A stretch of 64,000 bases of DNA. Source: Saccharopolyspora dendranthemae. GTDB taxonomy: Bacteria; Actinomycetota; Actinomycetes; Mycobacteriales; Pseudonocardiaceae. The stretch is from the NCBI RefSeq assembly GCF_007829955.1, contig NZ_VIWX01000005.1, positions 124,001-188,000 of the forward strand. The letters run 5' to 3'. Positions 33,222-41,057 of the stretch are shown piece by piece. Numbering within the stretch: the first letter of the stretch is position 1; each line of letters starts with the position of its first letter. The notes beneath the pieces were generated by a model. It was not told where the DNA came from, did no database searches, and saw only the letters and a list, made by a program, of their open reading frames with translations. A program made the position numbers and the translations under genes.

Positions 33222-36101
33222 GTGGCCATGCGGCCCCCGGTAGGAATGCCGAAACTATCCCGGCGAAGCAGAATACTGCTGATTCTGGGCGGGGTCGTCC
33301 TGCTCGCCCTGATCCTCGGGTCGCGCCTGCTGAGCGCTTATGTCGACTGGTTGTGGTTCGGCGAGGTCGGATACAGGCAGGTCTTCACCACCCAGGTCAC
33401 CTCGCGGCTCGGTCTCGGGGTCGCGGCCGCGGCCTTCCTGGGCGGTGTGCTGCTGCTCAACCTCTGGCTGGCCTACCGCAACCGCCCGGTGTTCGTGCCG
33501 GTCAGCGGTCCTGATGACCCGCTGACCCGTTACCGCACGGTCATCACCGAGCGCTCCCGGCTGTTCGGCCTGGGCGTGCCGATCGTGATCGCCGTGATCG
33601 CCGGGCTGGCGGGGCAGGCCGACTGGCAGACCTTGCAGCTGTTCCTGCACAGCGTCCCGTTCGGTCAGGCCGACCCCGAGTTCGGCAAGGACATCAGCTT
33701 CTACGTCTTCCAGCTGCCGTTCTGGCGGATGCTGCTGTCCTGGGCGTTCATCGCCGTGACCGTGTCGTTCCTCGGCGCGCTGGTCACCCACTACATCTTC
33801 GGCGGCATCCGGCTGACCGGTCGCAGCGGCCAGCTGTCGATGCCCGCGCGGGTCCAGCTCGGCGTGCTGGCAGGTCTGTTCGTGCTGCTCAAGGCCGTCG
33901 ACTACTTCCTCGACCGGTACGACCTGCTGCTGTCCCAGCGCAACAACCTGTTCACCGGCGCCAGCTACACCGACCTCAACGCGGTGATGCCGGCGAAGCT
34001 GATCCTGATGTGCATCGCGGTGTTCTGCGCGCTGGCGTTCTTCTCGGTGATCTTCCTGAAGAACCTGCAGATCCCGGCGCTGGCGACCGTGCTGCTGCTG
34101 CTGTCGAGCGTCGTGGTCGGCGCGGTGTGGCCGGCCCTGCTGGAGCAGTTCTCGGTCCGCCCGAACGCCAACCAGCGCGAAGCCGTGTCCATCGAGCGCA
34201 ACCTCGCGGCCACCAAGTCCGCGTTCGGCATCGGCGACGACAAGGTCAAGTTCGTCGACTACCCGGGCAAGACCCAGCTGCAGCCCAGCGAGGTCGCCGA
34301 CGACACCGGCACCATCCCCAACATCCGGCTGCTCGACCCCAACGTGCTGTCGGCGACGTTCACGCAGCTCACGCAGCAGTACAACTTCTACGGCTTCCCG
34401 GACAAGCTCGACGTCGACCGCTACAAGGACGCCAACGGGCAGCTGCAGGACTACCTCGTCGCGCTGCGCGAGATCAACACCGACGGCCTGGCGGTCAACC
34501 AGCAGAACTGGATCAACCGGCACACCGTCTACACCCACGGCAACGGTTTCATCGCCGCTCCCGCCGACCGCGTCGACTCGACCTTCAACGAGGGCGCCAC
34601 CCAGGGCGGCTACCCGGTCTTCCAGATCAGCGACGTCGCCAACAAGGGCCAGGGCGCCATCCCGGTCAAGCAGCCGCGCGTCTACTACGGCGAGCTCGTC
34701 GGTCCCGACGACTACGCCATCGTCGGCGGCAACCCCGGTGAAGCTCCGCGCGAGTACGACACCGACACCCAGCAGTTCACCTACGACGGTCGCGGCGGCG
34801 TGCCGATCGCCAACCCGTTCCAGCGACTGGCGTTCGCCGCCTACTACGGCGAGCGGAACTTCCTGTTCAGCGGTGTGATCGGGGACAACTCCAAGCTCAT
34901 CTACGAGCGCAACCCGCGCGACCGCGTCCAGAAGGTCGCCCCGTGGCTCAAGCTCGACGGCGACCCGTACCCCGCGGTGGTCGACGGGCGCATCAAGTGG
35001 ATCGTCGACGGCTACACCACGCTCAACAACTACCCGTACTCGAAGCTGACCGAGCTGGGCGAGGCCACCAACGACACCCTCACCGGTGTCGAGCGCCAGC
35101 CGAACCAGCAGATCAACTACATCCGCAACTCGGTCAAGGCCACGGTCGACGCCTACGACGGCACCGTCGACCTCTACGCCACCGACCAGAACGACCCGGT
35201 CCTCAAGACCTGGGAAGGCGTGTTCCCCGGCGTCGTCAAGCCGGCCAGCGAGATCAGCCCGCAGCTGCGCGAGCACTTCCGGTACCCGGAGGACATGTTC
35301 AAGGTGCAGCGCAAGTTGCTCACCGAGTACCACGTGGACAACCCGGGTGACTTCTTCTCCACCCAGACGTTCTGGGAGGTGCCCAACGACCCCACGGCCC
35401 GGGGCACCGTCGGCAGCAGCGAGGGCCAGCAGCCGCCCTACTACGTGCTCGCCCAGGTCGAGGGCCAGCAGCAGCCGAACTTCCAGCTGACCAGCGCCCT
35501 GACCGCGCTGCGCAGGCAGAACCTGTCCGCGTGGGTGTCGGTGTCCTCGGACCCGAAGAACTACGGGCAGATGACCGTGCTGCGGCTGCCCACCAACACG
35601 CTGACCCCGGGACCGAACCAGGTCCAGAACCAGATGGAGTCGACGCCCGAGGTCACCGAGAACCGGACGCTGTTCAACAACCCCAACGTCACGGCGATCT
35701 TCGGCAACCTGCTCACGCTCCCGGTGGCCGGTGGGCTGCTCTACGTCGAGCCCATCTACATCCAGCGCAACGAGCAGGAGTCCTACCCGCAGCTGGCCCG
35801 GGTGCTGGTGTCCTTCGGCGGCAAGGTCGGGTTCTCCGAGACGTTGAAGGGCGCCCTCGACCAGGTCTTCGGATCCGGAGCGGGTTCGGCGACCGAGCCT
35901 GGGAAGCCCGACGAGCAGCCGGGGCAGCCGCCCACCCCGGGCACTCCGCAGACCGACCAGTCCGTCAGCGCCATCCGCGACGCGCTCGAGCGCGTCCGCA
36001 AGGCCCAGCAGTCCGGGAACTTCGCCGAGATGGGTCAGGCCTACCAACAGCTCGACGAGGCCATCAAGCGCTTCGAGCAGACCCAGGGCACCGGAGGCTG
36101 A
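33222..36101 (+). CDS. UPF0182 family integral membrane protein
   Basis: A 959-residue protein of the UPF0182 family. About seven membrane helices occupy the first 300 residues (for example SRILLILGGVVLLALILGSRL and TVLLLLSSVVVGAVW), preceded by MPKLSRRSR. The rest is a large extracytoplasmic domain with conserved blocks NIRLLDPNVLSATF, NWINRHTVYTHGNGF, WIVDGYTTLNNYPYS, NSVKATVDAYDGTV and LLTLPVAGGLLYVEP. The C-terminal 90 residues are Pro/Gly-rich and then helical. Biochemical function is unknown. The GTG at 33222 gives an N-terminus like that of mycobacterial homologues. A perfect 15-bp hairpin ends the transcript. Confidence 0.92.
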   Translation: MAMRPPVGMPKLSRRSRILLILGGVVLLALILGSRLLSAYVDWLWFGEVGYRQVFTTQVTSRLGLGVAAAAFLGGVLLLNLWLAYRNRPVFVPVSGPDDPLTRYRTVITERSRLFGLGVPIVIAVIAGLAGQADWQTLQLFLHSVPFGQADPEFGKDISFYVFQLPFWRMLLSWAFIAVTVSFLGALVTHYIFGGIRLTGRSGQLSMPARVQLGVLAGLFVLLKAVDYFLDRYDLLLSQRNNLFTGASYTDLNAVMPAKLILMCIAVFCALAFFSVIFLKNLQIPALATVLLLLSSVVVGAVWPALLEQFSVRPNANQREAVSIERNLAATKSAFGIGDDKVKFVDYPGKTQLQPSEVADDTGTIPNIRLLDPNVLSATFTQLTQQYNFYGFPDKLDVDRYKDANGQLQDYLVALREINTDGLAVNQQNWINRHTVYTHGNGFIAAPADRVDSTFNEGATQGGYPVFQISDVANKGQGAIPVKQPRVYYGELVGPDDYAIVGGNPGEAPREYDTDTQQFTYDGRGGVPIANPFQRLAFAAYYGERNFLFSGVIGDNSKLIYERNPRDRVQKVAPWLKLDGDPYPAVVDGRIKWIVDGYTTLNNYPYSKLTELGEATNDTLTGVERQPNQQINYIRNSVKATVDAYDGTVDLYATDQNDPVLKTWEGVFPGVVKPASEISPQLREHFRYPEDMFKVQRKLLTEYHVDNPGDFFSTQTFWEVPNDPTARGTVGSSEGQQPPYYVLAQVEGQQQPNFQLTSALTALRRQNLSAWVSVSSDPKNYGQMTVLRLPTNTLTPGPNQVQNQMESTPEVTENRTLFNNPNVTAIFGNLLTLPVAGGLLYVEPIYIQRNEQESYPQLARVLVSFGGKVGFSETLKGALDQVFGSGAGSATEPGKPDEQPGQPPTPGTPQTDQSVSAIRDALERVRKAQQSGNFAEMGQAYQQLDEAIKRFEQTQGTGG

Positions 36102-36118
36102 GCCGTCCGTGTGGAAGT

Positions 36119-36155
36119 CGGCGGGGTGGGGACCGGCGCGGTCCCCACCCCGCCG
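36119..36155 (+). terminator. Terminator of the UPF0182 gene
   Basis: ggcggggtggggacc pairs perfectly with ggtccccaccccgcc around ggcgc, 18 bp past the stop. A C-G pair extends it, but no U-tract follows. Confidence 0.7.
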
Positions 36156-36202
36156 ACGCATTTCCGGGCCAGTTCAGGACGGCGGACGGGTTTTAGGAGT
36201 TG

Positions 36203-36242
36203 TTTCAGAATCGGTTTGCAGCGGCTCCGCCGCACTCTGAAA
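36203..36242. repeat. Nested hairpin between UPF0182 and tRNA-fMet
   Basis: tttcaga and tctgaaa form an outer stem and gcgg/ccgc an inner one (gcggctccgccgc). The pieces ttgtttcag and cggctccgccgc also occur beside repeat family 1 copy B near 10420-10440, so it may be a degenerate relative. Confidence 0.4.
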
Positions 36243-36264
36243 TGACCCCTTAGCCACCCCCGGT

Positions 36265-36293
36265 TTGAACGGCCGTTACCCGGCCCGTAGACT
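36265..36293 (+). promoter_or_regulatory. Promoter of the first tRNA-fMet gene
   Basis: TTGAAC (36265-36270), a 17-bp spacer and TAGACT (36288-36293) form a good sigma-70-type promoter; transcription would begin near 36300, about 28 nt before the tRNA. Confidence 0.65.
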
Positions 36294-36327
36294 GGGGACA
36301 CAACACAGCGGCCGATTCGGCCGATGG

Positions 36328-36401
36328 CGCGGGGTGGAGCAGTTCGGTAGCTCGCTGGGCTCATAACCCAGAGGTCGCAGGTTCAAATCCTGTCCCCGCT
36401 A
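36328..36401 (+). tRNA. Initiator tRNA-fMet (CAU), copy 1
   Basis: A 74-nt cloverleaf: acceptor cgcgggg/ccccgct, D loop with agttcggtag, anticodon loop ctcataa (CAU) and T arm caggttcaaatcctg. Initiator features are clear: an unpaired 1-72 position (C:U) and three consecutive G-C pairs in the anticodon stem (ggg...ccc). The CCA end is not encoded. Identical to 37750-37823. Confidence 0.96.
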
Positions 36402-36410
36402 CTGATCGAC

Positions 36411-36442
36411 AGGCGCCTTCCGGAGACATCCGGGAGGCGCCT
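36411..36442 (+). terminator. Terminator after tRNA-fMet copy 1
   Basis: aggcgccttccgg pairs with ccgggaggcgcct (one G-U pair) with a 6-nt loop, followed by tcgtcgttgttg. Confidence 0.75.
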
Positions 36443-36462
36443 TCGTCGTTGTTGATGTCGTG

Positions 36463-36888
36463 ATGACTCAGCAGATCCTGGATCGCTTCGACATCGAAGA
36501 AGCCCTCATCCGCTACACCCGCGCGATCGACTCCGGTGACTGGGACGGGCTCGACACCGTGTTCACCCCGGACGCCCGGATCGACTACACGGCCTCGGGC
36601 GGCATCGAGGGCGACTTCGCCACCGTCAAGCCGTGGCTGGCCGAGAACCTGCCGATCTTCACCCGGCGCATGCATTCCCTGCACCAGATCGCCATCGACC
36701 ACGAGGGATCCGATCGCGCCCAGGTCGCCGCCTACTTCCACAACCCGATGATCTTGCCCCAGGGCGACGGCGGGCCGGAGCTGCTGGTGGAGTTCGGCGG
36801 CATCTACCACCACACCTTCACCCGCACCTCGGACGGCTGGCGAAGCCACTTCCTGCGGGAGGAGATCTGCTGGAAGCGAGGGCTGTGA
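36463..36888 (+). CDS. SnoaL-like (NTF2-fold) protein
   Basis: A 141-residue protein of the SnoaL-like NTF2-fold superfamily: IEEALIRYTRAIDSGDWDGLDTVF is the characteristic opening helix pair, followed by FTPDARIDY, FTRRMHSLHQIAID, and FGGIYHHTFTRTSDGWRSHFL in the closing strands. Members include dehydratases, isomerases and polyketide cyclases, and the sequence alone does not pick one. The ATG at 36463 is used. It lies between the two initiator tRNAs and is followed by an EthD-like gene, so both may act on the same small aromatic or polyketide substrate. Confidence 0.8.
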   Translation: MTQQILDRFDIEEALIRYTRAIDSGDWDGLDTVFTPDARIDYTASGGIEGDFATVKPWLAENLPIFTRRMHSLHQIAIDHEGSDRAQVAAYFHNPMILPQGDGGPELLVEFGGIYHHTFTRTSDGWRSHFLREEICWKRGL

Positions 36889-36978
36889 CCGCCCGGTCGG
36901 CCGAGCGTTCCCAGCGGCGAGCGGATGGGCTGAACGGGGCTTCAGGCCGGGGCCGCGGTGTGGTCTGCTCGCGGTGTG

Positions 36979-37647
36979 ATGAAGCTGGTGCTGTGCGTGC
37001 GCGGTGGCGATCTCGGCGAGGTGCTCCGGGGCGCTGAGCTCCGCGAGAGGGTGCGGGCCGCCGGGGCCGCTGAGGTTCAGGTGAACGTCGATGACGCCGA
37101 TGTGGCGCCTGCCCTGCGATTCGGCCCGGGCGAGCAGGTGACCGGCCTGGTGTCGGTGTGGACCGACGGGGACGCGGCACCGCTGATCGCGGTGGTCGCC
37201 GAGGTGACCGGGGATCCGGGGGTGCACGCGTACCGGGTGACCGAGAGGGTCCGGCTGGACCCGCTGCCGGTGGCGGACGGGGAGCGCGCGGACGTCTACG
37301 CGCAGGTGGCCTTGTTGCGGCGGCCCGAGGGCATGTCGCGGGAGGAGTACCTGGGGTATTGGTTGGTGCACCACACACCGATCGCGATTCGGACCCAGAA
37401 CACGTCGGGCTACGTCCAGAACGTCGTGGAAGAGGTGCTGACGCCGGATTCCCCGGAGGTCGCCGCCATCGTGGAGGAGCATTTCCCGATGGCGGGGATG
37501 ACCGATCCGCACGCGTTCCACGGCAGCGGTGGGGATGAGGCCGAGCTCAAGCGTCGTTTCTCGGAGTTGATGGCCAGCGTCGCCGAGTTCGGCGGCGGTG
37601 ACGGGCTCGACGTGGTTCCGACCAGTCGGTACCGCTGGAGCCTGTGA
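36979..37647 (+). CDS. EthD-domain protein
   Basis: A 222-residue protein whose second half carries an EthD-like ferredoxin-fold domain: ALLRRPEGMSREEYLGYWLVHHTPIAI is the usual segment with the conserved HxP. The first half resembles a degenerate second copy of the same fold (KLVLCVRGGDLGEVLRGAEL), as in tandem EthD proteins. EthD proteins assist degradation of ethers and other substrates, but many have no known role. The start is ATG at 36979, preceded by an in-frame GTG. It probably forms a unit with the SnoaL-like gene 90 bp upstream. Confidence 0.75.
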   Translation: MKLVLCVRGGDLGEVLRGAELRERVRAAGAAEVQVNVDDADVAPALRFGPGEQVTGLVSVWTDGDAAPLIAVVAEVTGDPGVHAYRVTERVRLDPLPVADGERADVYAQVALLRRPEGMSREEYLGYWLVHHTPIAIRTQNTSGYVQNVVEEVLTPDSPEVAAIVEEHFPMAGMTDPHAFHGSGGDEAELKRRFSELMASVAEFGGGDGLDVVPTSRYRWSL

Positions 37648-37749
37648 GCTGGCATTTCCTCTTTTGCCACCCCGGCGTTCGGTCGTCTTTCGAGGCGTGT
37701 AGAGTTTCACTTACAACAGAACGACGCGGCCGGAAAATTCGGCCGATGG

Positions 37750-37823
37750 CGCGGGGTGGAGCAGTTCGGTAGCTCGCTGGGCTCATAACCCAGAGGTCGC
37801 AGGTTCAAATCCTGTCCCCGCTA
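37750..37823 (+). tRNA. Initiator tRNA-fMet (CAU), copy 2
   Basis: Identical in sequence to copy 1, including the C:U 1-72 mismatch, the three G-C pairs of the anticodon stem and lack of an encoded CCA. The 12 bases before it (attcggccgatgg) are also shared, so the duplicated unit is slightly larger than the tRNA. A -10-like TAGAGT lies at 37700-37705; I see no good -35. Confidence 0.96.
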
Positions 37824-37829
37824 CTAGAG

Positions 37830-37865
37830 AAAGTGCCTCCGGTGATCCGGAGGCACTTTTCTTTT
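37830..37865 (+). terminator. Terminator after tRNA-fMet copy 2
   Basis: aaagtgcctccgg pairs perfectly with ccggaggcacttt around tgat, followed by tcttttg. It also lies just past the stop of the convergent small gene, so it may serve both directions. Confidence 0.85.
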
Positions 37866-37872
37866 GTCGCGT

Positions 37873-38097
37873 TCAGTCCTTCAGGCCTTCGGCCCACTTG
37901 CGAGCGCAGCCGGGGGAGCAGACCCTGCCCTCGCCTCGAACCACGGCCGTTTGACGCATGGTGCGGCCGCAGACCATGCAGGAGTCCGTCTCGGCGCCGC
38001 GCTGCACCGGGACCATGGACTTGGCTCGTTCGGTGACCCGCTGGGTCACCTTCTCCTTGCTCTCGTTGACCTTGGTACGCAACCAACTGCGATGCAC
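37873..38097 (-). CDS. Small zinc-finger-like protein
   Basis: A 74-residue basic protein. After a helical N-terminus (MHRSWLRTKVNESKEKVTQR) it carries CMVCGRTM and VCSPGCARKW, a CxxC plus CxxxC set likely to hold one zinc. I recognise no named family. The ATG at 38097 has an aggagg-like site (caggaggttcggg on the minus strand). It stands alone between tRNA-fMet copy 2 and the PadR gene. Confidence 0.7.
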   Translation of the reverse strand: MHRSWLRTKVNESKEKVTQRVTERAKSMVPVQRGAETDSCMVCGRTMRQTAVVRGEGRVCSPGCARKWAEGLKD

Positions 38098-38453
38098 GCC
38101 CGAACCTCCTGCTTTCCATGCCGTGCCCCCGCCGTGGCCCGGCGGTCACCAGCAGCGTGAGGGTAACCGCATGTAGTTGTGCAGTTTCAGAACGTGATAG
38201 CACCTCATTGCGCGCCCAAGAACCCCCATCCAGGCGAACGATCCGGAGGTTGGTTGCAATGCGTGCACCTACCGGGGCTGCATTCGGGTGGGATCTGTGA
38301 TCGTCTTGCCTCCGAGCGTCGAAAAACCGGTAATCCCGACCTGGAACCAATGGCGGAACGGTTCGTCCACTTGGACCAGTCGGGTGCAACCACTGTGGAC
38401 AGAAGCGCCGACCACTGTGGACAGCTCCGGCGGGACGTGGCACCGTTGGTGTC
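38098..38453. other. 356-bp intergenic region between divergent genes
   Basis: Contains the upstream regions of the minus-strand zinc-finger gene and of the PadR gene. Near the PadR end it holds two identical 13-bp boxes (see 38390-38424). I see no further gene; short frames here have no start signals. Confidence 0.5.
38390..38424. promoter_or_regulatory. Twin boxes upstream of PadR, putative operator
   Basis: ccactgtggacag occurs at 38390-38402 and 38412-38424, 22 bp apart, or two helical turns. Each box contains CTGT-gg-ACAG, an inverted repeat. PadR regulators usually repress their own gene from operators with ATGT/ACAT-type arms. The boxes lie 30 bp before the start codon. Confidence 0.45.
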
Positions 38454-38951
38454 GTGAGCGAGCTGAATGCGACATCCGCTGCCCTGTTGGGACTACTGCA
38501 CGAAGGGCCGAAGACCGGTGGCCAGCTGGTCGCCGCGGCCACCGAGCGCTTCGCCGGGTTCTTCAGCGTCACCCGCAGCCAGGTCTACCGGGAGCTCCCC
38601 GCGCTGACCGAGGACGGCCTGCTGCGCCTCGGCAAGCAGGGACCCCGCTCCAGCCAGCAGTACGCGATCACGGCCGCGGGCAAGAAGGCGTTCAAGTCGT
38701 GGCTGAACACCGCGCCCGGTCCGGACAACGTCCGCAGCCCGCTGATCCTCCGGCTGGTCTACTCCGGCACCCTCACCCCGCGCCAGCGCGCCGGCCTCGT
38801 CGAGTCCGCTCGCGCGCAGACCGCGGTGAAGATGGACGAAGCTCGCAACGCCGCCAAGACGGCAAGCGACCCCTACGAGAAGGCCGCCGCCGACTTCACC
38901 GTCTCCTACAACCGGGCGATCATCAAGCTGCTCGACTCGATCCCCGACTGA
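38454..38951 (+). CDS. PadR-family transcriptional regulator
   Basis: A 165-residue regulator with the PadR winged helix at the N-terminus (LLGLLHEGPKTGGQLVAAAT, then SVTRSQVYRELPALTEDGLL and RSSQQYAITAAGKKAFKSWL, residues about 8-82) and a helical C-terminal dimerisation part (RQRAGLVESARAQTAVKMDE). PadR proteins repress neighbouring or own genes and respond to small phenolic or drug-like ligands. It begins with GTG just after twin operator-like boxes, suggesting autoregulation. The gene ends in a strong hairpin terminator and is separate from prfB. Confidence 0.85.
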   Translation: MSELNATSAALLGLLHEGPKTGGQLVAAATERFAGFFSVTRSQVYRELPALTEDGLLRLGKQGPRSSQQYAITAAGKKAFKSWLNTAPGPDNVRSPLILRLVYSGTLTPRQRAGLVESARAQTAVKMDEARNAAKTASDPYEKAAADFTVSYNRAIIKLLDSIPD

Positions 38952-38965
38952 CCCGGGTCCGCTCG

Positions 38966-39007
38966 CGAACAACGGCTGCGCCGCTCGATCGGCGCAGCCG
39001 TTGTTCG
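38966..39007 (+). terminator. Terminator of the PadR gene
   Basis: cgaacaacggctgcgccg pairs perfectly, 18 bp, with cggcgcagccgttgttcg around a 6-nt loop. There is no U-tract beyond the stem. Confidence 0.75.
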
Positions 39008-39090
39008 TGCGCGGCCGGTGGAGAAGCCGATCTGGCTGCAACGTGCCGTCCTCGTGGGCGACCGGTTATCGGTGAAGTACCCTGAGCTCT

Positions 39091-40197
39091 GTGAATGCCG
39101 ACGTCGCAGCCTCCCTCAAGGAACTGTCCAACACGCTCGAAGGCATCGAGAGCGTGATGGATCTCGACGCGCTCCGCGCGGAGATCGCCGAGCTGGAGGA
39201 AGAGGCGGCCAAGCCCGACCTCTGGGACGACGTCGAGAACGCGCAGCGGGTCAGCAGCCGCCTGGTGTACCGGCAGGCCGACCTGCGACGCGTCACCGAA
39301 CTCCGCCAGCGCGTCGAAGACCTCGAAGTCCTCTACGAGCTCAGCGAGGACGAAGGCGACGACTCGGGCCTCGCCGAGGCCGACGAGGAGCGCCAGCGCC
39401 TCGCCAAGGACCTGGAGACCCTCGAGGTCCGCACCCTGCTCTCCGGCGAGTACGACCAGCGCGAAGCGATGGTCACCATCCGCGCCGAGGCCGGTGGCGT
39501 CGACGCCGCCGACTTCGCCGAGACGCTGATGCGGATGTACCTGCGCTGGGCCGAGCGGCACTCCTACACGACCGAGGTCTACGACACCTCCTACGCGGAA
39601 GAGGCCGGGCTGAAGTCCGCGACCTTCCGCGTCAACGCGCCCTACGCCTACGGCACCCTCTCGGTCGAGCAGGGCACGCACCGCCTCGTGCGCATCTCCC
39701 CGTTCGACAACCAGGGCCGTCGGCAGACGTCCTTCGCCGGTGTCGAGGTGCTGCCGGTCGTCGAGGAGACCGACCACGTCGAGATCCCGGAGAAGGACAT
39801 CCGGGTCGACGTCTTCCGCTCCTCCGGCCCCGGCGGGCAGAGCGTGAACACCACGGACTCGGCCGTGCGCATCACCCACATCCCGACCGGCGTGGTCGTC
39901 TCCTGCCAGAACGAGAAGTCGCAGCTGCAGAACAAGGCCGCCGCGATGCGCGTGCTGCAGTCCAAGCTGCTGGCCCGCAAGAAGGAGGAGGAGCGCGCCG
40001 AGCTGGACGCCCTCAAGGAGAGCGGTTCCAGCTGGGGCAACCAGATGCGCTCCTACGTGCTGCACCCGTACCAGATGGTCAAGGACCTGCGGACCGAGCA
40101 CGAGGTGGGCAATCCCGACGCGGTGCTCGACGGCGACATCGACGGTTTCCTGGAAGCAGGCATCCGGTGGCGCAGGCAGCAGCAGAGCGTGGCCTGA
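39091..40197 (+). CDS. prfB: Peptide chain release factor 2
   Basis: A 368-residue RF2 that releases peptides at UGA and UAA. The anticodon-like tripeptide SPF is present (RISPFDNQGRRQT) together with the catalytic GGQ (SSGPGGQSVNTTDSAVRITH). The N-terminal helical domain (EELEEEAAKPDLWDD) is normal. The frame is continuous from GTG 39091, so the autoregulatory +1 frameshift of enterobacterial prfB is absent, as is usual in actinomycetes. A TACCCT hexamer lies 7 nt before the GTG, so the mRNA may be leaderless. It is followed by ftsE, ftsX and smpB as in mycobacteria. Confidence 0.96.
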   Translation: MNADVAASLKELSNTLEGIESVMDLDALRAEIAELEEEAAKPDLWDDVENAQRVSSRLVYRQADLRRVTELRQRVEDLEVLYELSEDEGDDSGLAEADEERQRLAKDLETLEVRTLLSGEYDQREAMVTIRAEAGGVDAADFAETLMRMYLRWAERHSYTTEVYDTSYAEEAGLKSATFRVNAPYAYGTLSVEQGTHRLVRISPFDNQGRRQTSFAGVEVLPVVEETDHVEIPEKDIRVDVFRSSGPGGQSVNTTDSAVRITHIPTGVVVSCQNEKSQLQNKAAAMRVLQSKLLARKKEEERAELDALKESGSSWGNQMRSYVLHPYQMVKDLRTEHEVGNPDAVLDGDIDGFLEAGIRWRRQQQSVA

Positions 40198-40299
40198 TCG
40201 ACCCCCAGCGCTTCCATCGAAACTGCTGGTCACGGCTAGTAGAACCACCTCTGTGGGTGAGTGCGGATCGCCCTATCGGGCGGGGGTAAACTCCCGCCC

Positions 40300-40989
40300 G
40301 TGATCCGCCTTGAGCACGTGTCCAAGACGTACAAGACGTCGACCCGGCCCGCTCTCGACGATGTCTCGGTGAGCATCGACAAGGGCGAGTTCGTGTTCCT
40401 CATCGGGCCATCGGGCTCCGGGAAGTCGACGTTCATGCGACTCCTCCTGCGCGAGGATGTGCCCAGCCGCGGCCGGGCGTTCGTCGCCGACTGGAACGTC
40501 GCGAAGTTGCCGCGCCGCCGGGTGCCCCGTCTGCGCCAGCGCATCGGCTGCGTCTTCCAGGACTTCCGGCTGCTGAACAACAAGACCGTCGCGGAGAACG
40601 TCGCGTTCGCGCTGGAGGTCATCGGCAAGCCCCGGCAGGACATCCAGCGCGTCGTCCCGCAGGTGCTGCAGCTGGTGGGCCTGGACGGCAAGGCCGACCG
40701 CATGCCGAACGAGCTCTCCGGTGGTGAGCAGCAGCGCGTCGCCATCGCGCGCGCCTTCGTCAACCGGCCGCTGGTGCTGCTGTGCGATGAGCCGACCGGA
40801 AACCTGGACCCCGACACGAGCCAGGACATCATGCTGCTGCTGGAGCGGATCAACCGCACCGGCACCACCGTCGTGATGGCCACGCACGACCACGGCATCG
40901 TCGACTCGATGCGCCGTCGCGTCGTGGAGCTCAGCCTCGGCCGGGTCATCCGAGACGACGCCCGCGGCGTGTACGGCGTCGGCCGCTGA
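40300..40989 (+). CDS. ftsE: Cell division ATP-binding protein FtsE
   Basis: A 229-residue ABC ATPase that forms with FtsX the divisome complex activating cell-wall hydrolases. Walker A is GPSGSGKSTF, the signature LSGGEQQRVAIARA, Walker B VLLCDEPTGNLD, and the H-loop ATHDHG. The GTG at 40300 gives the usual start MIRLEHVSKTYK; the longer frame from 40261 is not expected. TAAACT ends 7 nt before this GTG, a leaderless pattern, and an 8-bp hairpin (cgggcggg/cccgcccg, 40277-40300) reaches the G of the start codon. Confidence 0.95.
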   Translation: MIRLEHVSKTYKTSTRPALDDVSVSIDKGEFVFLIGPSGSGKSTFMRLLLREDVPSRGRAFVADWNVAKLPRRRVPRLRQRIGCVFQDFRLLNNKTVAENVAFALEVIGKPRQDIQRVVPQVLQLVGLDGKADRMPNELSGGEQQRVAIARAFVNRPLVLLCDEPTGNLDPDTSQDIMLLLERINRTGTTVVMATHDHGIVDSMRRRVVELSLGRVIRDDARGVYGVGR

Positions 40990-41057
40990 TCCGGCGCGAC
41001 CCGATCGCCAGGCACCCGAGGACACACACCCCCGAACGGCAGGAAAGCTGACCCAAG

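Noticed and set aside
33255..36161. 968-codon open frame antisense to the UPF0182 gene
   Set aside because: It is the mirror of a well-recognised gene in high-GC DNA; the translation is low-complexity (Val/Asp/Gly/Arg-rich) with no domain.
39091..39200. Programmed +1 frameshift in prfB
   Set aside because: The frame is continuous from GTG 39091 with no in-frame early TGA, so no frameshift is required.
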